A stretch of 64,000 nucleotides of DNA from contig JARFJB010001166.1 in assembly GCA_036346205.1 (NCBI GenBank), forward strand, positions 10,906,001 to 10,970,000. The letters are read 5' to 3'. Under the pieces are notes generated by a model that saw only the letters and a list, made by a program, of their open reading frames with translations, did no database searches and was not told where the DNA came from. Shown one piece after another: positions 32,069 through 44,300 of this stretch. Each line of letters begins with the position of its first letter. Position 1 is the first letter of the stretch. The translations under genes and the position numbers were made by a program. Origin of the DNA: Vesta saturnalis (lineage: Eukaryota; Arthropoda; Insecta; Coleoptera; Lampyridae).

Positions 32069-34010
32069 TTGATTAGAAGCCAAAGTGACAAAAAGTGGAT
32101 GTCGAGATTTCTATTCTATTTGAAGAATACCAGAAATGCCGAAAAACCTAGTGTTTTAGTTGCTGATTTAAAAGCTGTTTTGGTACAAAACGCATCGGAA
32201 ATTTTGTTAAATATCAACAAACCATCAGCTAAAATTTGGATTGACATTTCAAGGAAATTATCTTTTAAATTATCAGCTAAAGGAGTTTATACTTTTGTTA
32301 AGTGTAATAGACATGACATTCATGAATTATTAGGAATTGTTATGTGCAACGATACGGGTGATGACGAAGATGATAATGGTACATGTGAAGATTTTTGCAG
32401 AGCGATACATATAAAGTTATCCTATCTGAAAGATATTGGCGTCTAATAGAACCTGATAGTGTTAGTAGTTACGGAAAGACCAGGCACTTTTTGAAAACGG
32501 GTGGTCTGATATTATATTTCAGCAAGTGAACGATTTAGACGACAAAATTATATATGGGTGTTTAAAACTCATCGACTACATCCATTTGGGACCTATTACT
32601 TACCCATCTTTGGTTACTGTAAAGAATGTTTAGGAAACATTTTCATATATACAAAACGGTCCTACCGACTTAAATGAGCTTGAGCTAACGGTTAAAACTC
32701 ATGAAACAAATAAAATGCTCATTCCGGAGATACCAAGAGATTTCTTACTGGGGATCGCCGTAATGATATTGCGAAACAGCTTGCTGATGGCAAGTTTGCT
32801 GTAAATTGGCAGAGAGAAGAAGCTTTCAGAACTATGACATTTGAGAGGATGAACCTCGAACCCTTTATGGATTAAGCGTTCTTGGAAAATGCAAGCAAAA
32901 GTATTTACAACAAAATTTAGGAAGTTCAGAAAATTTGGAGGAAACTTTATAGAGCACCTACTATACTTAAAATATTTTCAACCATTCAATTCCAGTATTT
33001 ATCAAATCTCCTTAGATAAATTTTGCTTACAATATTGGACGCCAGAGCAGTTACAAATCTACAACAGCTACGTAGATAATTATGAATCTGAAGTTGCTAT
33101 AGACGCCACAGGAGGACTGGTAAAAAATTAGTAGACCAAATAATACTACATCTGGGCATATTTTTTGTATTCAGCTGTGGTTTCATTTAAGAATAGTGGT
33201 CTAATACCAGTGTGTCAGATGCTGTCTGAAGCAAATGACACAAACTCTATAAGCTATTGGCTTAAAATTGGCAACGTAGTGGAGCAAGGACTCCCAAAAT
33301 TATTGTAACAGACCACTCATTGGCGCTAATAGTGCGTCTTTTAGAAATGACTTTAAAAGATTACTTAAATACAAGTTTTGATTTGTTACAAAAGCGTAAC
33401 AACCCTATTCCGGCTGTTTACCTGCGAATAGACTACGCACATGTTATAAATATGATTTGTCGTTGGGAATCTATTAGAAAACCTAAATTACTGCACGAAT
33501 TTTACTTAAGATCATTAAATTTAATAATTAAAGCATCTAATCTAGAGGATATCGAGTCATTAATGACTAGATTGTTAATTATATGTAACAGTCAGTAATG
33601 ACATTGGATTAGAGGTTCCAAGCGAAATTCACAAAGAAAAAATAAAAACACTTATTTCCGGTACAGATACAATTGATTTAAGTGATTTTGGTGATAAGGA
33701 ATACCTCAAAATGAAAATATTCAATCACGATCTATTATTGAAATATAAGCAAGTACAAGTGCAAGCAACATAGGGGATTGGTTTGAAAAAATAAAAGAGA
33801 AAAGTTTGACTGAATAACAGATACTGATAATTACCACTATAGTCCTGCGTTGACAAACGATTTGAGAAGAACGCTAGTTTTATGGTCAGGAAATGTTTAC
33901 AAGTATGGATTGCCAACACAAGCGTCAGCAATAGTTGACAGTTATTTCAACGATCTGAAAAATCGATCACTAAAACTTACTAAGGTGGAAGTTCTTCTTA
34001 ATCCATTATG
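32069..34010 (+). pseudogene. NOF-like MULE transposase, main part
   Basis: Frames that overlap by shifts give, in order, KPSAKIWIDISRKLSFKLSA, GDRRNDIAKQLADGKFAVNW, REEAFRTMTFERMN, YWTPEQLQIYNSYVD, VAIDATGGLVKN (first Asp, about 33100), QMLSEANDTNSISYWL, VTDHSLALIVRLLEM (second Asp, about 33310), LRIDYAHVINMICRW and ASAIVDSYFNDLKNRSLKL. The word order is that of the insect proteins named after the NOF-FB element of Drosophila, which contain a MULE-type transposase domain. At least six frameshifts or stops are present. The C-terminal continuation lies at 37690-38500 and 40089-40246, beyond inserted DNA. Confidence 0.75.
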
Positions 34011-34469
34011 AAACTATTTAAGGAATGATGCTATTGTCCCATGCAAATTGTGGTAAATAAGTGCATACAGCAGCACATATAATTCACAACAAATTTTCTT
34101 TTAGCAAAAGGCAATTTATTCAAAAATGAGAAGGTGACTGCCAATCAACAAAAAGGAGCTTAAGCAATAAAGTTGAATCAGAGCCAAATGGAAATGTGGT
34201 GACCGATAATCAACAAAATAGGCAATTAACAATGTAGTTGAATCAGCAGCAATACAACTTCCAGATTTCGGTTAGTGTAAATGAATATGCAGTACATTTA
34301 AAAATCTGTATTCCTGGAACTTCTTATACATGAATATAAATATAAATAAATATAATTAAATAAGAAGTTCGAGGAATACATTATACAGATTTTTATATTT
34401 TTTACCTAACAATTCATCCTCCAAATGCGGAAAAGTACTCATTATGAATATACAGTAGGGAGAAGGGGT

Positions 34470-34690
34470 AGGTTCGGACAGCTATTTTCAAACGGCTGTA
34501 TATCCATTAATTTTGGACATGAAGATTTGCAAAAATTTTAGTAAATATAGTTATGTTTACTTAATGTTTTCCTGTCAAATCTAAATAAAAGTACTAAATC
34601 ATTTTTCAGAAAAAATTTTTTGTAAAATTATGAAATTGTCCGGAACTGCCCCTGGTGGCACTTTCGGACATGACCGCAGTTTCGGACAAG
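34470..34690. repeat. Left cluster of TTCGGACA / TGTCCGGAACTGCCCC motifs
   Basis: Copies at 34470-34480, 34637-34652, 34662-34670 and 34680-34688. The right cluster has the perfect palindrome TTCGGACAGTGTCCGAA (37021-37037), then copies at 37053-37068, near 37390 and at 37408-37423. The last merges into the terminal repeat, so the motif belongs to the end-recognition sequence. Confidence 0.8.
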
Positions 34691-34764
34691 TTTAATTTTT
34701 AAGAACTGCTTTCTTTAACAAATTTTATTAGGCAGGAAATAATACAAAAAGAATTTATAACATT

Positions 34765-36899
34765 ACTGAATGTCGTAACTAAAAACTGGTAACTGGTAAG
34801 ATGCCATTCTGGATGTTCCTGGTGTTGTCGAGGGTTTGGGCAACTTTGATACAACATCCTTTCTTTCAATACTGGAAATGTCTTCAATCTGTGGAAATAT
34901 AAATCCTTGCGTACACTTCTTTAAAAATTTTACCTGAAATTCTTCATTTTCTAATACTTCAACTACTTTTCCAACATAGTGTAGGATTCGTTTTTGTTAG
35001 AAACTTCACCAACACATAGTCATCCTTTAAGATTTTTCATCATCTAAAAGTTCATTAATCTGGCCATTATCATCTTCAAAATCTAAGTCGATATCAGAAT
35101 CAGACAAATTGTTTTTAAACTTAGCGGCTGTGACATTTACGGCAAGTCTATGTCAGAATCTGACGATGAGATATCATCTAGAACCACTTTAGCCTTCTTG
35201 TATTTTCTCTTTGAACTTACTGTGTGTTCACCATTTTGCGTTTTCTTTGATGTAATTTTGCTACCAATTTTCTCTTGGTATTAGTTTTTTCAACTTTGAC
35301 TGTCTTATTCTTTCCAATTCTTCAATTTGGTTCTTTTCAGGTGTGCTGGTGTAGACTCTTGATTTTCCTACTGTAGACTTTCTCTTGGTTTTTCTGGGGC
35401 AAGCTTTAGGTAATGGCTTTACATCGCATGGTTTTACAATAGTTGAAATAGATAGTATTTTAATCTTGGGCTTAGTAGCTTCATCTATAGTTTGTTTCAA
35501 AATATCTCACCATTGCTTCTACACCGTGACTTTCAGGTGAACTTTGCACTTCATTATCAAAATTGGAAGTAACAATAATGCTTGTATCAATAATGTTTGT
35601 AGAAGAGAAATCATCGCCGTTTTCAATGACAGGACGATCTGTAGCGAACGAGGCGCAGAAATCATCGTCTGTATATATTAATGAGTTAATAGGCCATAAC
35701 CCAGTGTTCTTGAAACTACTAATTATGTTACAAGGAGTGAAGGTTTGCAGATATGGCAGAGCTGTCAATTTAGCAACATCATAAATGGTAATCGGTTTAC
35801 CAGGGTTTGACAGTATGAAATCGTTAAAAGATGCCTTACACTTGGATTTAAAGGGAGCAAACACTGCTTTGTCCAGGGGTTGCATCATATGTGCAATGCG
35901 GAGGGAAAGACAGCAATACAATCCCGTGCTCTCTTGCATATAAAATAGCTTTTAAAGAGACGTGTGTCTCGTGATTATCCATCATAATCAGAATCTTATT
36001 CAAGGGTTGCAATTCGTATGATTTTTATATGCTCCAATAATTTTATAAAAATATTTGCAGACATCCATCCAGATTTCTCAGCAAATCCAACGGCTCCTGG
36101 AACAGCGCCGTACAAAACTGATCCTTCATTCTTATACGAGGGAAGATGTAAAGAGGTGGAATTGAGCCACCAGCAGCTGAAATTATTCCGCACATTGTGA
36201 CTAGAGATCCCGTTCGGCAGATACACACTGTCCTACTGCTTTGGAACCTCTTTCTGCTATAACCCTGGGTGCATGAAGAACTGTTGTAACACCCGTTTCG
36301 TCTATATTCCATATGCGGTTAGGTGAAAATTATATTTAGCCTGCACTTCCGTATAATTATTGAAGAATTCTTCCACATTAACTCTGTTAAAAGCTGAAGC
36401 TCTTGCTATGCTGGTGTTTTCGGGTTTGCGGTTAGAAAGCCTTGGATGACGTTTCATGAAAGATTGCATCCAGTCAATGCCTGCTTTTTTGTTAATCTCC
36501 CAATTTTTCGGAAATTTCTTATTCAACTTAATAGCGTATTCAAAAGCCAACTCACGGCAGAGTTTATATGTCAAACCGTAACATATTTTTGAAGACTGTT
36601 TCAGATACAACTCCAACTCAACTTCTTCATTTTGCGAAAAACTTGCCGTGTGGCATATTTTGATATACTGGTCTCTTCTGTTGCATCGTCGCCCTCATTG
36701 CCTAAATCACTGGCATTATCGTTCCGACTGTTTTTAGCTTTGACGACACTATCGAACAGAGTAGATTTTGGTATATTAAATGTAATAGCAGCAGCTCTTA
36801 AAGACATAGTCTTGCTGATAACATTTCGTACTGCATTTTTCAAGACGTTGCTCGGAATTTCTGGTCGGATGGGACGTTTTTTTTGTATGTTCGCACCAT
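34765..36899 (-). pseudogene. pogo/Tigger-type DDE transposase, several frameshifts
   Basis: It starts at 36899 (MVRTYKK), with a one-base slip in the following A-run before RPIRPEIPSNVLK. The helix-turn-helix is AAAITFNIPKSTLFDS; the second DNA-binding domain has RKPENTSIARASAFNR. The catalytic words are WNIDETGV-like (about 36300), LVTMCGIISAAGG, PLYIFPRIRMKDQ, IMMDNHETHVSLKA (about 35990) and MQPLDKAVFAPFKSKCKASF (about 35880). A basic region and the word VVSKLPKP close the protein near 34830. No PHD finger is seen, unlike the pogo at 23819. About five frame breaks occur. Confidence 0.88.
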
Positions 36900-37689
36900 C
36901 CTGCAAACTAAAAAGAAGTATTTATAGCGATAGTCATCAGGTGTTACTCAAAGTCATAAACAAATGAAGCAACAAACTGCAAGAGTCAATGGGATACTTT
37001 CAGAAAGTGTAGCTGGCAGTTTCGGACAGTGTCCGAACCTGCCCACATCAATTGTCCGGACCTGCCCCAGTTGCACATAATTGCGTTTTACTCCTACAAC
37101 ATCTACATACACGTGGACCCGTTAAAGTTTTGTGAGGTTAGGTACATGAAAATCAGCCCTCTTTCTAGTGAAACTATTAATTCTTACCTGAGTTTCAAAA
37201 CTTCGAGTGCAGGACCTTACTACACACGTCAACCTTATATCAAAAGTCAGTATTCAACACTTTGGCATATAACGTTTTTAATTTTCACTTTTACGGCACA
37301 TGACCTGCTGTTCACTATTTTAAACGGTGCACAAATGTGATTGCCAGGGATTGGCAATCCTAGTATTATTTATTGGCGGCAAATTTGAATTGTCCGGAGG
37401 TGCTCCATGTCCGGACCTGCCCCTTCTCCCTACGTTGTAGTTCTTTACTCTTACATACTATATGTGTATTATTGAAACTGATTACAAGTTACCTTTTAGA
37501 TAGATTTAAATCAAGAATTCCAGAAAGAGCAATATCAACATCCAGTATTAAGAACAATTTTGCCTTTTAGTCAACACAGTTACTTTACAAAATTTTAAAG
37601 AAATTATTACTCCATTGTTAGTTTTGAGCAATTTTTCAGCTTCCTAATATTTAAGAGTAAAGTAACTAAAAAGATTACGGACGTTATTT

Positions 37690-38500
37690 TATTTTACTTA
37701 ATTTTTAGCCATCAACGAATTAAATTCCACTGAAAATTGGCGAGGATTCGGAAATCAACCGTGTAAAAAAAAGAAAAGCCGATACGGTGGACCTGCACCT
37801 GAGATATTGTATATTTCCGAAGGAAAAAAGACTACAATTGGAATTCTAAAAAATGGTAATTTGTTTCGTCGATCAGTAACCCTACATGGCAATAATTACT
37901 ATTTTACGAATACTTGTGCACTGGATGCGGTATTTCAGGAATCAGTGCAGCCTGTTGTGACAGCATTGAATACATTTCTTTTTAACGAACGTGAGAAAAG
38001 TGATGTTACCCTATTGGTTCAACAATTAATGAGTGGTCTATGCAATGCTGAGTGTTATAGAATTCGTGGGTCGTTGATAACAAATAGTAAAAATTGTTTT
38101 GCGACAAAATTATGGTTAATAAGACTATAAAAATAGAATGTCACTGTAATGTTGTAAACATTGTAGAAACCTTATTACTCCAATTTTATAGTTATTCACT
38201 TGTTCCTCATGTAATGGAAACAATTGCAAAATTTCATTTTATCCTTTATTACCGATTAATATAGATATGTTAAAAAATATGGATTTAGTAGTATAGCTGA
38301 ATCTATTCAAAATTGTATACAAAACCGCCAATGTGAATGTGGAAATTCATTAATACAAAGATTTTCTTCCAACATATTTATAGAAACAAATCACTGCGGT
38401 ACTACCAAATTATCTGAAATTCCATATAAGATAACTATAACCGATTGTAACGTTATCTTAATTAATTTGGTCACATTTCTAGGATCGCTATTCTATGGAA
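37690..38500 (+). pseudogene. NOF-like protein C-terminal domain, first part
   Basis: NELNSTENWRGFGNQPCKKK then SRYGGPAPEILYISEGKK, IGILKNGNLFRRSVTLHG and YYFTNTCALDAVFQESVQPV (about 37890-37945) in one frame to 38130. Beyond a shift come CECGNSLIQRFSSNIFIET and SEIPYKITITDCNVILIN to about 38500. NTCALDAVFQ has the form of the Cys box of ubiquitin-specific peptidases (NTC..N...Q). It was split from the MULE domain by the pogo insertion at 34456-37432. Confidence 0.7.
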
Positions 38501-40088
38501 TAAATTGTTTTCATTTTTCTTTACTGTCGGATAGCGTACGTTTGCAGTCTACTTGATTCTCATTGGTGTATTGCGTTCGTTAATCTCGAACCCTTGTTTC
38601 CGCTTTTAGTTTCGTTTTTTGTTTTTCTGTTTCCGTGGTTGCAAGGATACACACAAAAAAAGTGAGTTGGATATTTTTTTGCTTCACTTGAACCGCGATT
38701 CATTGACATCATTTTCTAATTAAAATAAAACGGATATTTTCCGGATTTCTCGATCAATGAATAATTAATTTTGTGCCGAACCTGATGCTAGTTCGCGTCA
38801 CTTAAGTTACGTGATAATTATTACGGTTTTAAGCGTTCAAGAGTGTTGTGTTTCTCCTTATCTAATTCTAACGCTTGTGGTTACCAGCTTACAAGGTCAG
38901 TAATTTTGTGAATCATTCCGTCATTTAATGTTATATTTTCTTTCGTAGCGTTTCTTTTTCCTTTTCGTTTTCGCTTATTTCTCTCCCTCTACGTATATTA
39001 CCTACCCACTACCACTTCGAGTTGATCCAGTGTCGTCAATAGAAAAATAACACCGCTGCCATTTTGAATTTTTCTTACGACTGAAGAAATTCTAATTTAA
39101 TGACTACTGTCTGCTCACACGAATTTACCTAGTAATTGTTTACTTTTAATATTAGATAACTCGCCTAGCTAAAATTTAGTCATTTCAATAAATTATTATC
39201 TTACTTTTATAGTCTTAATTTATACGTGAAAATTTCACTGTCCCTATTTGCTTATTTGATTTCTTTCTAAATTCATAATTTTGTTTAAGTTTCAATTATT
39301 TATCAATATTGTAAACCACTTTACCTTTAACTATGTGTTTGCCTATTGTAACCTAATTTATTAGTGTACCTTCAGTATTCGAATTTGTTGTCAATCAAGT
39401 AATTAATGCATCCATTTTTTTAGGGCCAACCTATTGTTTAAGGTCCGAATTATTATTGTTTTCTTTTCCATTCAGCTTCTGTAATTTCGGACGTTACTTG
39501 CGCAAGGAAACGACACCGGAAAGAAGTTATTTTCAGGTGAGATTATTGATATACTTGACCGCTTGTTTACTTCGGTAAACCGAATTCCGAAAACTTTGTA
39601 AGATTAACGTAACTAATATCACTTTTCCTCCTTTTTTTTTGTTGCTCGAGGATTAATTTAAGGTAATTTGGATCAATCATTCAATGTTATATTAAAATAA
39701 TATTTATTTCCTTTTTATTAATCAATCCTTACGGGTATCTCTATTACTTGTCAAATTTATGTTACCATTTAGACCATTTTTGATGGCGATTATAATTTTG
39801 TGACCCCATTGTGTCTATTTATTCAATTTTTCTATGATTTATTTAGTTTTCGTACTTCGAACTAAGGTAAATTACAAATATAACTATCTTGGAAGTACGT
39901 GGCGTCCATTTTTCCTGATTATTATTTTATTTTATTTCTGTATATAATATTATGTATAATTATTTAACTGTATTAACCCACCCCAATGCCTACTAACGCT
40001 GAACCACCGAGCCTTGGTTTTATAAATTTTGTTACCAATTAAAGTTACCGTAACACGATACTACATATATACTACGATCTGTAATACA
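38501..40088. other. About 1.6 kb of unidentified DNA inside the NOF-like gene
   Basis: It separates the two C-terminal pieces of the NOF-like protein. No ORF or recognised repeat occurs. tttcatt words at both edges (38508 and 40089) could be a short target duplication. An insertion (LTR or non-autonomous element) or a long intron are both possible. Confidence 0.45.
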
Positions 40089-40246
40089 TTTCATTGGCGA
40101 TACAAACAAATATAATGTAATTGGTCACTACGTATGTTGTGGTCGGCGTATTGACGCGCAATGGGAAATGTATGACGATTTATACCCAAAAACAAAATAG
40201 ATAACCCCACATTTAATTTTATATACACTTTAAGCAAACTATGGTA
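40089..40246 (+). pseudogene. NOF-like protein C-terminal domain, last part (His box)
   Basis: The frame reads IHFIGDTNKYNVIGHYVCCG then RRIDAQWEMYDDLYPK and a stop, then TPHLILYTL. GHYV.....W..YDD is the layout of the ubiquitin-specific peptidase His box (GHY..Y.....W..FDD), consistent with the Cys box at 37908. It is the expected end of the NOF-like protein. Confidence 0.65.
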
Positions 40247-40542
40247 ATTCATATTCACAGAGTCGGTTCCGATGGATCATACAACGCACATTTAGTTCTT
40301 TATTCTAATTGTTTAATTATATTTACTTTAATGTATGAATTTAACCATTTGTCATATTCGGTGGCCCATAAAACATGTCGTTTTTATAGGCCATCCTAAT
40401 GCATACATGTATTATATTTTAATATTTCGTAAAAGTGTTGATTATATCATTTCTATCGTAAAATTTAACATTCTTTGTAAATACATACATTTCATAAATA
40501 TTATAATAAAAATATAAGACCGTTCAACCATTATTTGCCATT
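40247..40542. other. Unassigned spacer
   Basis: AT-rich with no recognisable features. It may still include the 3' non-coding part of the NOF-like element, whose outer terminus was not located. Confidence 0.4.
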
Positions 40543-40850
40543 GGAAATGTTTGATTGGCGGAGTTTTGAAATGGCTGTAACTTTTTGTTTTTGGGTGCGC
40601 AGAGTAACTGAAAACGGCACAAACGAGCACAAACGAAGCACAAACGATTGCGTATATTCATTTCGTTGGTGCTTTTCCAAAAGCGTGAACTTGGCGCGGA
40701 GTTTTGATATGGCCGTAACTTTTTGTTTTTAGGTGCGCCGAGTAACTGAAAACGGCACAAACGAGCACAAACGAAGCACTAACGATTGTGCATATGCATT
40801 TCGTTTGTGCTTTCAAGTCCGCCAACTTCACGGACCAAACTTAGGGCTCT
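40543..40850. repeat. Inverted second locus of the 139-bp repeat (about two copies)
   Basis: It reads as the reverse complement of 26301-26735: gcacaaacgaagcac, ggcgcggagttttga and cttccaaaagcgtgaac words recur twice. The single-copy border cggaccaaac sits at the right end as at 26301. The border next to it, ctctcccta, is absent at the other locus. Confidence 0.92.
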
Positions 40851-41345
40851 CCCTACTTAAAATAAAACATGAGATTTGACATAATTTGATTCTTTTTTTA
40901 TTGTTCTTTTCATGGCACACTATTTTTACGGAGCATCATACATTTTTACTTACCATTTGGAAGCTGTTCATGGATTACAGCTAATTTATCTCAAAAACTA
41001 TGCATTTTTCGAAAAAAGCAGAAGTCAAAAAAGTTCCTAAATCAAATGGGCAATATAAATTTTTGGTTTTTAAAGGTTAGAGGCGTCGCATGAAAAGTTC
41101 GGGGGGGATAAAGTGTGTACCACCTCAGAAAATGTACTACCCTGTAGATATTGATAAACGTTAAACTACTCTTAATATGGAGTTTAAGGAGTGTAATGTG
41201 TGTACTAAATTTGGATTTATTATTTTAAATAGTTTTGAAGAAAAATTAAAAAAACTGAAAAAAAAACCTATGTTTTCATGAACTTTTGTCTTAATTTTGA
41301 AAGCTCTATCGACTATTAAAGTCCTACTACAAAAACTGGAACACC

Positions 41346-41348
<3 letters not shown>
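40851..41348. other. Non-coding, ends in a transposon-like terminus
   Basis: No coding sequence. The last bases, ggaacaccctgta, directly precede (TA)n and have the inverted CAGGGTG-type end seen on other elements here. A small non-autonomous element ending at 41348 is likely; its other end was not found. Confidence 0.4.

Positions 41349-41397
<49 letters not shown>
41349..41397. repeat. (TA)n microsatellite
   Basis: A TA tract of about 49 bp between the accctgta end on its left and the long-TIR transposon beginning at 41398. Confidence 0.96.
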
Positions 41398-41399
<2 letters not shown>

Positions 41400-44300
41400 A
41401 GGTGTTTCATTAAGGCTGCCACCGGCCATATTTCAGAAACTAGTGGACATAAAAAGTGGAGAAAAAATTCATTATAAAAGTCGCCACGAGAAAATCCTGG
41501 AAATTATTTTTAAGTTCCGTAATTCATCGCAAGGGGCGCAATTGAAAATTAAAAATAAACTTATAAATTTCTCCGAAAATTCCCACATTAAGGCATACCT
41601 TTGGTAACATCGTTAGAAAGCTTAGACAATTCTGCATCATTTTGGTCTAAGGCTCATTGGCGTACCGACCTTAATAAGAGTGGGGAAGCTATTGAATGTG
41701 TAATCATTTAAATGCTGTTATTTTTAAACGACTTATCCGATTGTAGTAAACCTAGGCTTGTTTAGAAGAAAAAGGTAAGTACTTTTAACTGTCGCATCCA
41801 TTGGTATGCGATAGCTCATAATAAAATTGTTAGAGGGGCAATTTGTAATAATACCAGTATTTTTATTTTATTCAGAAAAATTAAACCATACGGTATAATT
41901 ATGACATCATAAGCGGAAAGTAGCTTAAATTTGTAACAAAAACGTAAATAACGCAATTTGATATCTTTATTTGTTCCAGAGTTATGGCGAAAAGAAGACT
42001 TTTTAACCGTTTAATTTAATAATTGATTGTTGCTATGGTTTCTTAAGGTGTATAGGTTGGATTAGTAATGAGGAATCTGCATTTATCATAGTCTGTGCCT
42101 CCTTCACACTCTATCTAGGCTTAGGACTAGTCCAAACTAAGCAAATTGCAAAATTTGGAGCGTGTTTAGAGGCCAACGGGCCATAACAACGATATCAAAG
42201 TAATGATTGATTTTGTTTAAGAAACTTTTAATAGAATGGTAAAAATCATGAACAACTGTTAAAAACAAGTGAAAAGCTATAAATGTTCAAATTGACGGCC
42301 GTTTTGTAAAATACAACTACTAATTCTTCTTCTTGTACTGGAAACAGCTGTTTCGATTTCGTCTCGTGGAATCGAATTTATTGCAATTTCAATTCGGTGA
42401 ATCATGTCCTCTCGGGTGGTTGGTCTCGTTTCGTAAACAATATCTTTTATTCTTCCCCACAAGTAGAAATCTAATAGAGTTAAATCGGGGATCTAGGTGG
42501 CCACGGAAACAAACTACCCTTCCCATCCAGCGATTTGGGTATCTAACATTTAAGAAATCACGGACTCTTCGGGAATAGTGTGAAGGACATCCATCATGTT
42601 GATACCACAGGATGCTCTCACGTCAAGGGAATGTCTTCTAAAAGATTGGGCAAGTCATTTTGTAAAAGTTTAAATAAGATTCACCATTTAGGTGTCCATG
42701 AAAAACAAATGGTCCGATAATTTTGTCACCTAAAACACCACACCACAAATTTACACTCCATCTGTTTTAGTGATCCACTTCGCGCATCCAGTGAGGATTT
42801 GTTTGCGATCAATAATGCATATTGTGCAAATTAACTCTGCCGCAGCTAGTAAAAGTAGCCTCATCGGTCCATAAAACTTTGGAAAGGAATCGAATATTTT
42901 CACTACACATGTTTCTCAGCCAATATCAATAGTCGCCTGTCAAAATCAGTGTCTGATAAAGCCTGGTGTAAAACTACATGATAAGGATGCAGCTTAAAAT
43001 CCTTAAAATTCTGAACACAGAAGCAACACTTACACCTAGTTCTGTGGAAATCTCCTGATGCTTACGTGAGGCTCCGATTCTACGTACGCAAGAACATTAA
43101 TACTATTGTCTTCATTTCTTATGCGACGTCTTCTGACAGGAAGTGGAATACGTCGTACATTTCCTGTTTGTCTTAAACGTGTTGCCATTCGCCGAAACAC
43201 TTTTCTAGTGTAGTGCCTTCGATCAGGATATCTGATAGCGTATTGTCGTTCCGCAATAGCTGCATTTTGAAAACGTTCATAATACACGGCAAGCATGTCG
43301 TAAGCCTCGGCATTGGTATACGACATTTTTGAAGGATAGCACTAATGTCTGATAAGGTACAATGAAACCCAAAACTAATGAAGGAAAAATTTTTACAACA
43401 CAACATCAATCAAAATTAAGTAAGTTGACAACTTTTTCAATTTATTTACCTCCATGGAAACGAGCCGACTTTGTTCCGCAGCAAATTAGATTACTATTTT
43501 AAAACACACCACATTAGAATTATGCCTTAGAAGTTTTATATGATGTTATAAACGTACAGAAGAAGAATTAATAGTTGTTTTTACAAAACGGCCGTCAATT
43601 TGAACATTTATAGATTTTCACTAGTTTTTAACAGTTGTTCATGATTTTGTACCATTCCATTGAAAAGTTTCTTAAACAAAATCAATCACTACTTTGATAT
43701 CGTTGTTATGGCCCGTTGGCCTCTAAACACGCTCCAAATTTTGAAATTTGCTTAGTTTGGACTAGTCCTAAGCCTAGATAGATTGTGAAGGGAGGCACAG
43801 ACTTTGATAAATGCAGATTCCTCATTACTAATCCAACCTATACACCTTAAGAAACCATAGCAACAATCGATTATTGAATTAAACGGTTAAAAGTCTTTTT
43901 TCGCCATAACTCTGGAACAAATAAAGATATCAAATTGCGTTATTTACGTTTTTGTTACAAATTTAAGCTACTTTCCGCTTATGATGTCATAATTATACCG
44001 TATGATTTAATTTTTCTGAATAAAATCAAAAATACTGGTATTATTACAAATTGCGCCCTCTAACAATTTTATTATGAGCTATCGCGTACCAATGGATGCG
44101 ACAGTTAAAAGTACTTACCTTTTTCTTCTAAACAAGCCTAGGTTTACTAAAATCGCATAAGTCGTTTAGAATTTACAGTGATTTAAATGATTACACATTC
44201 AATAGCTTCCCCACTCTTATTAAGGTCGGTACGTTAATGAGCCTTAGACCAAAATGATGCAGAATTGTCTAAACTTTCTAATGATGTTACCAAAGGTATA

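Larger units (their letters stand above)
34456..37432 (-). mobile_element. Second pogo-type transposon, nested, with TA duplication and 23-bp TIRs
   Basis: TA at 34456-34457 and 37431-37432 flank inverted ends that start GGGAGAAGGGG and continue into (C/T)AGGT(C/T)CGGACA; 21 of 23 terminal bases pair by my count. The element is 2.97 kb and lies inside the decayed NOF-like MULE. Its transposase reads leftward. Copies of a TGTCCGGACCTGCCCC-like motif fill both flanks. Confidence 0.95.

Noticed and set aside
40820..40850. Helitron terminus from the GTCCG..CGGAC hairpin
   Set aside because: The sequence after the hairpin differs between the two loci and lacks CTRR followed by T at both.
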